Positions 34,002-45,430 of a stretch of 64,000 nucleotides of DNA are shown one piece after another (position 1 is the stretch's first letter; each line of letters opens with the position of its first letter). The stretch lies in the NCBI GenBank assembly GCA_029204225.1, contig CM055113.1, forward strand, positions 17,949,746-18,013,745. Direction: 5' to 3'. Origin of the DNA: Diphasiastrum complanatum (Eukaryota > Streptophyta > Lycopodiopsida > Lycopodiales > Lycopodiaceae). The notes under the pieces are model-generated. The model saw only the letters and a program-made list of their open reading frames with translations. It did not search any database and was not told the origin of the DNA. Position numbers and translations under genes: made by a program.

Positions 34002-34342
34002 ATTCTGAAATATAGCAATTACTTGTTTCTATAAGTAGGACCACGCGATCAGCGCAACTGTCTTGTGATCAGATCGTTGTTACTACGATATTATTATAGA
34101 GATTCGCTATTTTCTATTATGTTGCATTTGTGCTGAATGTTTAATTACCTCTCACTCTTCTTTCTCTACTGTCAAGAATATCAGTAACGGATAATTGTAT
34201 GGTTGTCATAGATGCCCAATCATTTTGCAATTCCTTATGGTTGTCCACGACACTTACACTGATATTCATTATCAATGCACATCTGAAAACGCTCTATTCT
34301 TCAAGTCTTTGCATCACATTCCCATCAGAGTAGTATCAGAGC
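33451..34342 (+). repeat. Possible copia LTR followed by a mutated PBS
   Basis: TGTTGGAGTTAATC at 33451 follows the broken copia pol. At 34331 TAGTATCAGAGC resembles the PBS TGGTATCAGAGC with one change. CCCATCA at 34320-34327 could be the LTR end, giving roughly 876 bp. A (GA)n tract of 86 bp sits in the middle. No second copy of this LTR was located in the window, so the call rests on the start and PBS alone. Confidence 0.4.
33914..33999. repeat. (GA)n microsatellite of 86 bp
   Basis: An uninterrupted GA run inside the possible LTR. It produces a false Ser-Leu open frame on the minus strand. Confidence 0.97.
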
Positions 34343-34499
34343 AATAAGCAATAAAAGAAAAACCAACAGATTGGTCTTAGACCCTCATTTTGGATGCACT
34401 AGAGTCTTGAGATTAACAGAACCTAAATAGGTTCATATTTTCATAGGTAGTTTATAATTTGATTTGTATTTAAATTCTATTAACACGTTTTCGTTGGTT

Positions 34500-34645
34500 A
34501 CTCAACATCACATGAATCATATTGCATTTATGATGTTGACATTGGTCATATATCAGTCAACATAGATATTGTCTTCCTCGAAGACAAGTTCTATGATTTT
34601 AAGCAAAAGCAGCAAGTGCAGGAGTTTGTCCAACAACTCCATTCG
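34500..34645 (+). pseudogene. Small copia integrase C-terminus fragment
   Basis: The frame reads CIYDVDIGHISVNIDIVFLE, then DKFYDFKQKQ. This corresponds to the YRLYD...SRDVIF.EDKFYD block at the end of copia integrase. It is short, isolated and breaks off at the T-rich repeat that starts near 34640. Confidence 0.6.
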
Positions 34646-34765
34646 CTTCATTTCATTTCGTTTTGTTTTGTTTCGTTACAGAGTCTGATTGATCTTCTCG
34701 TGAATTCTTCTCATTTCGTTACAAAGCTTGATTGATCTTTTTGCGAATTCTTCTCGAGCAAAGAT
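34640..34765. repeat. T-rich repeat, two tandem units, shared with 6340-6445
   Basis: TTTCGTTACA(G/A)AG(T/C)(C/T)TGATTGATCTT occurs at about 34670 and 34715, each followed by (C/G)GTGAATTCTTCTC-like sequence. The same unit occurs near 6395-6440. Likely part of one dispersed LTR or non-coding repeat family. Confidence 0.7.
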
Positions 34766-35767
34766 TATTTGTGATCAAAATAAATATTAACAAAACATTA
34801 GAAGAATAATTTGTCATGAACAGCTAGACAAATTATTAGTTGCGAATGATTCGCAAAGAGCTAGACTAAGCTCGACTGATAATCAGTCGCGAAAGGCATG
34901 ACTAAATATTAGTCGTCAACAGCTAGACTAATAATAATTCGCTAAGAATAGATTACCAGATTGAGCCACAAAAGAGTCAGACAAAATGAAGAAAAAGCAT
35001 AGCAATATCAACACAAATCTAAATGTAGAACAACAGAGTTGTTATCAGATTAAGTATAACAAATATACATGTCAATAATGTTGTAGAGCACAAGACAATA
35101 GCGAACGAAACCACGTGCACTACAAAGGTAATTCAATCTGTAAAAGGAACGAACCTATTACTGACAATACAATAGAATCAATGCGCAAGGCATCTACTTC
35201 GTCTATCTCTGATAAGCTTCTGATGCTATTATTTTATACACACACTGAATACGCAAGTGGTATTCAATATATAGATACACAATTTTACATGTGTGCAGAT
35301 GAAGAAAGTACAAAGTGGATGTGATGTCTGTAGGAGATCGTGCGTGGCTGCTGTCGTTGTCAAATCTATTAGCACAGTTGCATGGGATGGGCGCAAAAAG
35401 AACGTGACGTCAGCCTTTGCTGAAATGAACGTTGGTGAAGATGCAAAAAATGTGACACTCTGAAAAAATGCCTTAGGATTTGATTTACAAGGTGCCTTCG
35501 CTTTTCCTATGGCACCTTTGGCATTTTGTAAGGCAGTGTTGCATTTTTCGCCTGTCACAAATTATGTGTAAAAACACAGTGTCATGTTTTTTGTCTTTTT
35601 TTGGCCTGTGGAAATTTACTTGTATTTATGCATACAGTCGCGTTTTATTCATCTGTCTTATTTTACATGTAAATATGCAGACTGTGCGACAACATGAGTA
35701 AAAAATGCAACATGAATGGAGGCAGATTAAAATAGGATTTAGGAGAGTAGAGGAGGTAAATCCAACA
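34766..35767 (-). repeat. Probable 3' LTR region of the minus-strand copia element
   Basis: On the minus strand a polypurine tract (TTTTAAGGGGGGG, 35768-35780) is followed by TGTTGGATTTACC at 35767, an LTR start. The segment GGTGCCTTCGCTTTTCCTAT near 35490-35510 (plus strand) resembles the CACCTTCGTCTTTTTCGCCT repeats of the other copia LTR at 39370-39560. The far LTR end was not identified, and short words such as GCTAGACTAA recur at 34825-34925. Confidence 0.45.
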
Positions 35768-35780
35768 CCCCCCCTTAAAA
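35768..35780 (-). other. Polypurine tract of the minus-strand copia
   Basis: Minus strand TTTTAAGGGGGGG immediately before TGTTGGATTT. It sits about 60 bp after the end of the RNase H coding region, as expected. Confidence 0.75.
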
Positions 35781-35838
35781 TGGATCCGTGGATGCCTTGA
35801 TCTTCAAACTAAGCAATGCACAAAATTTGTTGTGTGCA

Positions 35839-37733
35839 TTAACACTTAATGCCAACCATGTCTTGCATTCTGCAGTATGTTAAGCTCACCTCCTTGTTGA
35901 GAACCTTGCCCCTGATGTAGTGAGATTTGAGTTCAATGTGCTTACTCCTAGAGTGAAATCTAGGGGTGGCTGATAAGGCAATAGCACTCTGATTATCACA
36001 GAATAAAATTGTAGGGTTGTACTGATACAGATTAACGTCTGATAGTAAAGTTCTCAACCAAAACATTTCCTTAATAGATTGAGAAGCAGCAATGTATTCT
36101 GCTTCTGTAGAAGAAAGTGCGATAGAGGTTTGCTTACGATTGTTTCATGAGACAGGACCGTCGTTGAAGAAGAATGTAAATCCAGATGTGGACTTACGAT
36201 TGTCTACATCTCCTCCCCAGCTTGCATCAGAATATCCACTGAGCTGATGAAGATTGTCATTGCTGACATCTCCATAGCAGATGCATTGGTCCATGGTAGC
36301 TCGAATATACCTCATGACTCTTATGAGAGCCTTCCAATGGGTAATGCCAGAATTAGCCATATATTGGTTGAGTGAGCTTACCGCAAAAGAGATATCTGGT
36401 CTTGTACAGACCATTGAGATCCAAGTATCAATCGATAAGGATACTCTCTCATCTGCTCCTCTTCCTGCTTGGTCTGGGGACATTGGTCCTTTGACAAATG
36501 TAGGCCTAGATCCATCGGTGAGTGAGCTAATTTACAATTTATTAGATTGAATCTGTTAAGAACATTGTGAGATACCTTTGTTGAGTGATGTAAATCAGTC
36601 GTCTCGCTCTGTCTCTCTGGAGACAGAAGTGAGCTTCGCCCAGATCAGTCATGTCGAACTCTAAAAATAGCATCTGCTTAGAATCCTTGACCAAATTGGT
36701 ATTGTTGCTGAAGAGCAACATATCATCCACGTATAAGGTGATGATAATGAAGGGTTGTTGCACTGACTTGGAATAGACGTTGCAAACAGCAGTGTTTGGT
36801 TTGAATCCTTGTTCGATGAGGAATGTGTTGATCCTTTGAAACCAAACTCTGACAAACTGTTTCAAGCCGTAAAGTGCTTTGTAGAGTTTACAGACATGAT
36901 TCTTCATACCTTCCAGAACGTATCCTTCAGGCTGGATCATGTAGATGTCTTCTTGTATAACTCCATTCAGATAGGCTTTTTGCACATCAAGTTGATGTAC
37001 TTCGAGGTCAATAGCTACAGCATAAGACAAGAGTGCTCGGATCGACGAATGTTTGACTATTGGACTAAAAGTCTCGTTGTAGTCAACGCTGGGGATCTGA
37101 GTGAATCCTCGTGCTACTAGTCTCGCCTTCCTTCGATAAATTGCTCCATTGGCATTATATTTGATCTTGAAGATCCATTTGCAATCAGTGATATTGCAGC
37201 CAATAGGAGCTTCGACTAGTGACCACGTTTGGTTCTTGATCAGAGAGGAATACTCTCTGTCCATAGCTTCTCTCTAGAGATCAGAGTCTGGTTGGCTGAG
37301 TGCCTCTTCAACTGTCGTCGGTTCCTGTATCAAGAGACATGCATACTCAGGAATATACCTTGTGGGTTGTGTGCGCACTCGGCTTGATCTTCTGGGAGGA
37401 TTCGACTGATGAACCACTCCTAGGACTTGTTGCTGGGTAGCAGCAACGTCTTCGTCTGATTCGTTGTTAAAAAGTGGGTCGACAATGGACACGCTTGAGC
37501 CAGAAGCTCGGACAGTCATGTCAATGGCAGGTGATGAAGGTTCTCCTGGAGCAATATCCTTGCCTTTGATGTCGACAAACTGATTCTCGATAAAGACTGT
37601 ATCCCGGCTATACAAGATTTGTTGGGTATCAGGATCATACAGCTTGTATGTATTATCAGATGAAGTATATCCGATCATGATGGTTTTGAGACCTTGAAAG
37701 TCCAATTTCTTTCTCGTGTCTTTTGAGATCTAC
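35839..37733 (-). pseudogene. copia pol: integrase C-terminus, RT and RNase H
   Basis: Starts at the join near 37733 with the integrase C-terminal block (LDFQGLKTIMIGYTSSDNTY, ILYSRDTVF). A linker follows, then a stop at 37271, then a 240-codon RT frame (36542-37264) with NQTWSLVEAPIG, KARLVARGFTQIPSVDYNET, VHQLDVQKAYLNG, LYKALYGLKQ and the catalytic TLYVDDMLLFSN. A shifted frame (36145-36483) gives RPDISFAVSSLNQYM and GYSDASWGGDVDNRKSTSGF. A stop then precedes ALSSTEAEYIAAS, and 35839-36066 ends with LFCDNQSAIALSATPRFHSR and HYIRGKVL. The polymerase motif is intact but the protein is broken by at least two stops and two shifts. Confidence 0.88.
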
Positions 37734-39196
37734 AAATCAAACATGGTCACTCATTGAGCTGCCAAAGGATCGAAACCCAATTCCATGCAAATGGATATTC
37801 AAGGCGAAGTACGACGCTGAAGGAAGGCTAAATCGTTACAAGGCCAGGCTAGTCGCCAAAGGCTTTTCCCAGATTCCAGATCTGAATTATTCATAAACTT
37901 TCAGTCCAGTCGTCAAACATGCTTCGATCCGCCTACTCCTCTCCTTTGCAGCTGTAGCAGATGTAGAAGTTCATCAGATGGATGTTCATACCGCTTTCCT
38001 CAATGGAACCATCGAAGAGGAAATCTACATGACACAGCCAGAGGGATACAAACTCAATGGCAAGCAATAGCACCTTGTATGCAGAATTCACAAGGCGCTC
38101 TACAGATTGAAACAGTCACCTAGAGCCTGGTTCCAGAAGATCAATGCATTTTTTGATAGAGAATGGTTTTATTCCAAACTCAACAGACTCGAATGTTTAC
38201 TTCAAATCTGTATCAGACTACTTCATCATCATCACTCTCTACGTAGATGATACACTCTTATTCAGTAATAATCTGAATCTGATGAAGGATACAAAGTGCA
38301 TGCTAGCCCAGGAATACAAGATGACTAACATGGGTTCAGCCCACTATTGTCTCGAAATTCAAATTCAACAAGATCGACCCAACAGACTAATCTTTATCAG
38401 TCAGCAATGATATCTCAACAACGAGCTAGAAAAGTATGGAGTGGCCAACTGCAAATCCAGTCACTTTCCACTAGACCCTGGACTAAAACTCTCAAAGGAA
38501 CAATCTCCTCAAACTGAAGTAGAAAAGGAGGAGATGAAGCGCTACCCGTTTCAATCTATCATCGGCTCACTAATGTACGCAATGATCTGCATGCGACCAG
38601 ACCTTGTATATTCGATCAGTACACTCAGTCAGTTCCTGTCAAATCTAGGCATAACTCATTGGAAAGCGCTAACAAAGGTCATGAAGTACATTCAAGCAAC
38701 AATCTCAGCATCTGCTATGGAGGCAGCCAAACTGCCAACATCCTTGAAGCCTACACAGATGCGGATTGGGTAGGAGATGTCGACACCAGAATTTCAACTT
38801 CTGAATTTGTATTTTTATATACAACCAAGGCCCAATCTCATGGAACAGCCGGAAGCAGATCTCAGTTGCATTATCATCAACAGAATCCGAATACATAGCT
38901 GCCACAAATGCAACCAAAGAGGCTATCTGGCTTAGGCAACTGCTTGCAGAGCTCAATCTTGCACAACCACTTCCTACAACAATCTATTGTGACAATCAAA
39001 GCACAATAGCGCTATCTCTCAATCCGATATTTCACTCTTGAAGCAAACATATAGAAATCAGGTATCACTACCTTAGAGAGAAAGTGCACAGTAAGGAAGT
39101 AGTATTGATTTTCTGCAGAACAAATCACATGACAGCAAATTATTTCACAAAGGCTCTATCAAGGAGCAACATCTCAGATTTAACGATATGTTAAAT
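37733..39196 (+). pseudogene. copia pol: RT and RNase H, divergent partner
   Basis: Begins abruptly with NQTWSLIELPKDRNPIPCKW at 37733, then KARLVAKGFSQIPDL, a stop, VHQMDVHTAFLNGTIEEEIY, RIHKALYRLKQSPRAW, a frameshift, then ITLYVDDTLLFSNNLNLMKD (38240-38290). SQQ is followed by TGA (38408-38410), where relatives have Arg. The frame goes on with GLKLSKEQSPQ, MRPDLVYSISTLSQF, a shift, and YTDADWVGDVDTRISTSEF. A further frame has ALSSTESEYIAATNATKEAI, CDNQSTIALSLNPIFHS, and ends with TKALSRSNI. The integrase and gag are absent. It is closest to the remnant at 31500-33450. Confidence 0.87.
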
Positions 39197-39226
39197 CTGA
39201 AGATCAAAATTTTTCAGGATCCACAT

Positions 39227-39569
39227 TAAGGGGGAGTGTTTGATTTCTTATGTTCAGTCTTAAAACAAATCGTTCAAGTAATGAGCATCCTGAAAAACCG
39301 AAGGCCGACAACATATTTTTGGCCTTCACATTTTTCCCCTTTAAGATTTTCTATGCCTTAGAAATCATTTTAAGGCACCTTCGTCTTTTTCGCCTTTTTC
39401 GCTCCTTAGCGAAAAATGCGACACACTGGCCAAGTGGCCAGAATACCTTAGAAATCATTTTTATGGCACCTTCGTCTTTTTCGTCTTTTTCGCTCCTTAG
39501 CGAAAAATGCGACACATTGGCCAAGTGGCTAGAATACCTTAGAAATCATTTTAAAGACACCTTCATATT
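39227..39569 (+). repeat. Polypurine tract and start of the 3' LTR with 90 bp tandem repeats
   Basis: TTAAGGGGGAG (39227-39236) precedes TGTTTGATTTCTTATG at 39237, the LTR start. Inside are tandem units starting CCTTAGAAATCATTTT at 39356, 39446 and 39537 (period 90-91 bp, the third cut short). Each complete unit holds CGCTCCTTAGCGAAAAATGC, with a self-complementary CGCT..AGCG. The right LTR end is not reached: at about 39570 the sequence changes into a minus-strand gag fragment. Confidence 0.75.
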
Positions 39570-39720
39570 TTTGCTTTAGCTTCTCCCACGCTTCATGATT
39601 GCTTTGGCAATCTTCAATCTGCATGAGAATGTCTTCGTTTATGGAGGATACGATGACCGCTATTGCATGTTCATCTTTCTTTACCCATTCCGCCCTCTTT
39701 GGATTTTCCTCTCTCATACA
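39570..39720 (-). pseudogene. copia gag fragment
   Basis: The minus strand encodes KRAEWVKKDEHAIAVIVSSI and HEAWEKLKQKYEG, part of the UBN2-type gag core. It is about 50 residues long. The same family appears at 43560-44204 (RRAEWIRKDERAMAIM). It abuts the tandem repeats of the LTR above, so one has been inserted in or recombined with the other. Confidence 0.7.
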
Positions 39721-41018
39721 TATATTCCACCAAAGGGAATTAAAAGACAGTTTTGCTAATCATTACAAAAATAGTTTACTATAATTATCAGCTAATTACA
39801 AGTTAACTCTTGTAATGTTGCGTACATAGAATCGTGACATTTTGGCGTCTCACGACTGTCGGGTTTTGAATTCAATAATTCAAATTGCTCAACAATTCAT
39901 TTCAGTGCTTGTAAACATTCGATAATTCAGTGGCTATTTAACCGTTCGATGGTCATGTTGAATGTGTTGTTGTGCTCAAATGTCGGTTACGATGGTGTGT
40001 CTCGAACTGTTGGCTTTTCGGGGAATGTGTTGAAAAAGTTCACCATTTTCAACATTATTGCTGCTGATTGACATTACAAGAACGGAATAAAATAGTAAAC
40101 AACAAATTGAATGTTTGAATGTTGTGAGCGCAAATAGAAAACCGTTGTCCAAATTAATTTCAAAAGTGAACATGGATTGATAGATTGCTGCAAGGACAAC
40201 AAGTTCAGATTGTAGAAGAACTCAAGAGAAAATCAAAGCGCTGAAGAGTCGTCTTCTTCAGAACAAAGGTTTTTTACTTGTAATTGATAGCTGCAAACTG
40301 GAACTCCGAAACTCAGGTGAAAAGCACGTACTTGAAGTGTTTCTAACATATCACTACTAAAGGCTGTTGAACTGATATCTACTTGCTGCAGTGTCATACA
40401 ACTTAGTAGATAGTGTCTCAACGTGGGGATTGCAGCCAGAAATTTAGCCTAAAGAATCATTAGTTTGCAGTGCACCTGAAGCGTGGAAAATCTGTAGAAG
40501 AGTACCAGGTTCCAGTGCATAGTTTTTAGGAAAAAATTCAAGCTAGAAGCCCTTGCACATACATTTCAAGAATTCCCAATGCACTTTTGAAGAACTTTTG
40601 TAGTGCTTCTCTTACCAAAAAATAGATCATTAGTTTCTTGTTTTTGTCTCTCAAGTCTTGGAAACTGCTCCAAGCAAGCTCACAACACAATCAATTGGAA
40701 AAAGTTAACAAGGGTTGAGGGCTCCATGACCAATCAACGACCTTTGGCAGAGTTAGTTATTGAAGTTTCAACACCCTGATAGAATTCAGGCCGCAAGGGT
40801 TGAGGGTTATCTCAGCACAAGATCTTAAAGATATTAAGTTTATAAGAAAGATGAAAACTTATGTGGTTGGTTATATGGGTTGTGACAGAGTATTTGACAA
40901 CAATTGGGCAGCCGTAGAGATTGCAAAACATTTCCTATTGCAAGTCTATTAGGGTTTTTGAATTATTGGATTTGCTAGTTTTCGACGTTCTTTTGTCATA
41001 GAGGAAAACGATACCCCG
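39721..41018. other. No gene recognised
   Basis: AT-rich DNA with short anonymous frames. No retroelement or host-gene motif was seen on either strand. Confidence 0.5.
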
Positions 41019-41658
41019 TGTGAAAAAAATAAAAAAGAAAGAAGTATGGTTGGTGAGGTCCATCATAGGGACCCCTTTGTATAATTGTTTTTCGCCTTTT
41101 TCTGACCGACTTCGCCAATGGATGAGTAACCCTAAAAACAGCTGGACAAACAAATATCTAAAAGGCGGTTGACGGTTACCATCTTTTGTACATATGCAAA
41201 GACTGGCATAAATAGCCTTAAAGGCTTGTAAGATATTTCCTCTCTTCTAAATCTCTATACTAGCTGAAACAAACTATGTAAGTGTTAATTTTTGAATTCC
41301 TCTTTCAATCAGAGTTATCTGTAGCCAGCGTTATCACGCTCAGCAAGCTAAAGTAACTACTTCAAGCCATTGTACTCGTTGTTGATATTTTTATCAGAGT
41401 GCAATTTTTGTCTCACTACTGCGTCGTTCATTTGCGCAAACTGTATTAATTTTTCTACTTGAATATTTCTGCTGCTAACTGTTGAGTTTTCGTTCCTACA
41501 TGCCTACGCTCTGAGCAACCGAGCCTCCACTGCGCACACGACCACCCTTTTCCGAAATGCTCTTGTGTAGATTGGTAGATCAATTGAATCTAACACCCAA
41601 TCACTCTTGTGGATCTGATTTGGATCCATTTTTTGTCCTCATTTTCTATATTTTCACA
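41019..41658 (+). repeat. Probable copia 5' LTR, 640 bp
   Basis: Starts TGTGAAAA and ends TTTTCACA, a perfect 8 bp inverted terminal repeat, directly followed by a PBS. Only the right end is fixed by the PBS; the left end was chosen for its match to the right. No second copy was found. Confidence 0.55.
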
Positions 41659-41674
41659 TGGTATCAAAGCCAAG
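41659..41674 (+). other. Primer-binding site
   Basis: TGGTATCAAAGCCAAG follows the LTR directly. It differs at one base from the usual copia PBS TGGTATCAGAGC. Confidence 0.75.
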
Positions 41675-41984
41675 TCCAAGAGCATTAATGGCATTGATCT
41701 AAAGTACACCCAAATTAACAAGTTTTTGGAAACTAGCTAATCTTGAGGTAGCGAGTTTGAATGGATAGAGAGAATCAATATTTTTGTTATATGCTTCATA
41801 CACCTAAAACTAGTCAATCTAGTGCATTCTTTCAAGCTTTCTAATGCATGGTTTCTATTCCTTTGATTTGTTCTTGGTCTAGATCAATTATGTAAATGAG
41901 TTAAAGCTTGATTCAAGTACATTGAAGCTAATTCTTTGATGTTTTGAATGTGCATTGAAGTTGAGAGAGAAAGATTGCCAAAAA

Positions 41985-43212
41985 CCATAGATTAAGGAGT
42001 GATTTTGCAACAGATGATAAATGTATTGCTAGTGGTCTTAAGCATGGAAGATTATTCAAGTTGGATCCTAATGTGATGGTTGGAAGAGTAAACATGGCAA
42101 GGGAGAAGCTCACTCAAGTGGAATTGTGGCACAAGAGGTTAGGCCATCCTAACTTAAAAGCTATGGAGACCATGGTGACAAAGGAGCTTGCAATTGGACT
42201 ACCAAATCCATATCCAAATGTGAGCAAGTTTTGTGAAGCTTGTGGACTCTCCAAATCTCATAAGCAACCATGATCTTTGACAAGATCTAACTCTCCTCTT
42301 GACCTTATACACTTGGATGTGCATTCATTTTCACATGAATCTAATTGTGGAGCTCTTATGTATGCCACATTTATTGATGATAAATCAAGATACTCTTGGC
42401 TTTACCTCTTGTTTAAGAAAAGTGATGTATTTGAATCCTTTGTAAAGTTCAAAACTCTTGTGGAAAAGCAACTTAATGCTAGCTTGAAAGTATTAAGATG
42501 TGATAATGGAGGGGAGTACATCTCCAATAGGATAAAAGAGTTTTGTGAAACTAATGGCATTAGGAGAGAGTTTACATGCACATACACTCCTCAACAAAAT
42601 GGAGTGGCCGAGAGGAAAAATAGAAGGCTATGTGGGTGTGCTAAAGCATTGAGATTAGATGCATCTCTTCCTTTTTGGGGAGAAGCTATTTTATGTGCAA
42701 ACTTTCTATGTAATAGAATGACTAATAGTGCCAGTGAAGGACTCACACCTTTTGAAGCATTGTATGGCAAAAAGCCAAATCTTAGTGAATTAAAAATATT
42801 TGGTTGTACTTGTTATGTACACATTCCTTTAGAAGTAAGGAAGAAGGAAGATTCTACTTCATTTAAAGACATCTTTGTTGGTTATAGTGAAAATATTAAA
42901 GCTTATATGATATTTGATCCTATGACCAAGAAAGTTGTTATAAGTAGATATGTACTTTTTGATTAATCTCTCAATGTCAAAGAGAAGGTGCTTTCCAACA
43001 AGTCTCATCTTGTCAATGATCATGCAATGGCTGAGGAGGAGCTTCAAGGAGTTGAAGACTAAGAAGATCTTGCTCAAGATCCAAAGGAGCCAAGAAGATC
43101 AACAAGGATGAGGGCCGAGCCATCAAGGCTCACTTACATTGACAAAGGGAAGCAAAGAGAAGATTCTCAACTACACACCTCTTATTCTTTCTTGACTACT
43201 ATGCTTAAATAA
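41985..43212 (+). pseudogene. copia pre-integrase and integrase, otherwise truncated
   Basis: Reads ATDDKCIASGLKHGRLFKLD, LWHKRLGHPNLKAMETM, CEACGLSKSHKQP, then TGA (42271-42273). The same frame gives DLIHLDVHSFS, FIDDKSRYSWLYLLFKKSDV, LRCDNGGEYISN, TPQQNGVAERKNR, ELKIFGCTCYVHIP, GYSENIKAYMIFDP and ISRYVLFD. All three integrase acidic residues are present. Stops follow at 42964 and near 43060, then RRSTRMRAEPSRLTY, a typical linker to RT. The coding match ends at about 43212, before RT. Gag and protease are missing between the PBS and 41985, so this is an internally and terminally deleted copy. Confidence 0.87.
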
Positions 43213-43559
43213 AGCATACACTAGTGAGAGATCAATGGGTATACTTATACCTTCCAAGGCCCATGCACCACTAGTAGTACACTGTGACACCTCACTAGAC
43301 ACCTCTGCAGCCTATCTGGGCCACATCATCCAGTTCCTCAATGACTCATTGATAGACCCATATAAATTCGCCATCATGAGTTTAGGCCTACAACCATTAA
43401 TTATGACCATATACACATAAGGGCCCCAAACCCCTTATAATCATAAATAACTTGCGGGTTGTTGGTCTACTAATTTGTAACATGGACACCCCGAGACCAG
43501 TTGTGGGCATGACATCAGGTATGCTCCCATCAACCAGTATCATTGTTCTTGTGTTGTCG
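43213..43559. other. Stretch without a recognised gene
   Basis: Separates a plus-strand integrase fragment from a minus-strand gag-protease fragment. A 61-codon plus frame occurs at 43235-43420 but has no recognisable motif. Confidence 0.5.
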
Positions 43560-44204
43560 AGTGTAGTTCATCAAAACATTTTTTTTGCAGGCTAACTTTT
43601 TGAGATGTGGCTCTTGAATCAATCGCTATATCATAATCATGCTGCGTGTAGGTAGTTGATTCTTCATCGACAGTTGTGAATGCATTGTCGTTCTTCTCAC
43701 CACCTTTGTATGATTCCATGACATTTGTCTTTTCTCCTTTGTGCTTTCTTTTGGGATTGTGCCAGCATTCATATGCTGAATGTCCATTTTTCTTGCAGTG
43801 TGTGCAAGGTATTGTCGGATTAAACTAGTATTCGTCTGCTGTGTGTCCTGACTTATGACAGTAATCACAGGTAGAAGTTTCTTTGTTGTAATTGCCCTTC
43901 ATTGAAGACTTCATTTGAGTCTTCTCGATCTTGGGATATTTTTTGTTTTAACTTCTTTTCCCTTATAAAAAAGGGTCTTCTCCTAGTCACCATTTGATTC
44001 TCCTTCATCTCCCATGATCGCCATTGCGCGTTCATCCTTCCTTATCCACTCCGCTCTCCTTGGATCTGGAGGCCTCGGATCGGTGAGATCGATCACTGAC
44101 CATATCCCCTCGTCTTTTAGAAGTGTTTTTATCTTGAACTTTCATATGCGAGAATTCACGCCATCAAGATTGATTGTCATATTTGCATGAATTGTAGTGG
44201 TCAT
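43560..44204 (-). pseudogene. copia gag with two zinc knuckles and protease start
   Basis: Starts at ATG 44204 (MTTTIHANMTINLDGVNSRI), with a stop where relatives have Trp, then KFKIKTLLKDEGIWSVI and RRAEWIRKDERAMAIM. Most of the gag core is then deleted. At 43790-43890 come two knuckles: CDYCHKSGHTADEY, which has lost its last Cys, and CTHCKKNGHSAYEC, which is intact. The protease motif AIDSRATSQKV (near 43615) has DSR in place of DSG. It lies just after a PBS on the same strand, so it is the true 5' coding end of an element. Confidence 0.78.
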
Positions 44205-44227
44205 ATTGTATCTAATGAATCCACTCT

Positions 44228-44238
44228 GATACCATGCT
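44228..44238 (-). other. Primer-binding site of the minus-strand gag element
   Basis: Minus strand TGGTATCAGAG, 24 bases before the gag ATG. The LTR end ahead of it reads TTTTGCAGCA. The LTR start was not identified. Confidence 0.75.
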
Positions 44239-44764
44239 GCAAAATGTGTGCCTATCTAGTGCAAAAGTGCGCTACTCAATGCGATAGATTATTGCATCTA
44301 AATACGCCAATACGAATCACAGACAATGCAACAATCAATCAAATAATAGTAGATGCAACGTAGAAAACCACAGTTGGAAGAACAAAATGTAAAAACACAC
44401 TCAAATGAAGTTCAGTAACCTCACAAACTAGAGATCCAATCAAAATTAGAGTTTTGACAAAATCACAAAAAATTGAATATCTCAAATTCTACATGCAATT
44501 TCTAGAAACTTGATATATCTTCTTGTAGCCTCCAATGAGACCTTCCTAATGCACCAAAAGTCATCTAATTCCAGTAAACCAAGTGTGAAATCGGAATTGA
44601 TCAAGTATATAACCCTATATTGAGTTTTGACCTACAAAAGATCAATTCTACACATGCAAAAATGCTGATTTTTTAGTAGAAATCAATCTAGCATGCTCTA
44701 GCATTGGTAACTCCTCCAAATCCTTGCTAAAGATGGCTAATCCTTTCATAACCTGAAACACAAG

Positions 44765-44777
44765 AACTCTGATACCA
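44765..44777 (-). other. Primer-binding site adjoining the 653 bp LTR
   Basis: Minus strand TGGTATCAGAGTT immediately after the LTR end, an initiator tRNA-Met complement. Confidence 0.8.
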
Positions 44778-45430
44778 TGTGAAGAATTTCAGATCATTCA
44801 AGATCCAATCCATGTCCCTGATCTTTGGTTACAATAAGGAGCAAACCAACAATCCTGCCAATGTAGAAAAATCAGCATCTACATACAAAATGAGATGCAA
44901 ACTCGAAGAGATATTGATCAAACATGAACCAAAACATAAAATATGGTTGATGTCCGTACAATTACAGTACCCTATTGTATTTCACACGTGTGGAACCGAA
45001 AATAGCAATATATGAGCATTCTACACACAAGATTGCAAGATAACACCAAGATAGTGCACCAATGAGTAGTAGAACCCAAAGAGAACCATGTATAATGATG
45101 AAATGAGAGAGAGAAGAGAGAAGATGTGTCTCTCACGAGTTACATCCTTTTATAGAGTTTCCAAACCCTATTTGGCCACTTGGCTTTCCCTCCAAAATGT
45201 AAACCCTACTATTTTTGGGTCTAGATTCAATGTACCCAACATTCAAATTTGAATCTCTCTCAAACTTGACTACCAACTTTCCCACACTTTCAAAAAGTGT
45301 TTATTGAATGTATTTTAAACTAATATAACTTCAAAAAGTTTATCTCTAAGTCTAAAATGAGTTTTGGCCTCTTATTGACAATTTACCAAAATATGACTAA
45401 ACTAGACTAAACTAGTTGAAATCTCTCACA
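44778..45430 (-). repeat. copia LTR, 653 bp, minus strand
   Basis: Minus strand begins TGTGAGAGATTTC at 45430 and ends ATTCTTCACA at 44778, with TGTGA/TCACA inverted ends. CTCTATAAAAGGATG near 45150 is a good TATA box, with (CT)-rich sequence behind it. The PBS follows directly. There is no second copy and no gag attached; another PBS 530 bp downstream belongs to a different element, so insertions are nested here. Confidence 0.75.

Noticed and set aside
33788-34018. Minus-strand Ser-Leu frame
   Set aside because: Artefact of the 86 bp (GA)n tract.
35115-35558. Overlapping open frames of 69 and 109 codons on opposite strands
   Set aside because: They lie in the region inferred to be an LTR, show no motif and overlap each other.
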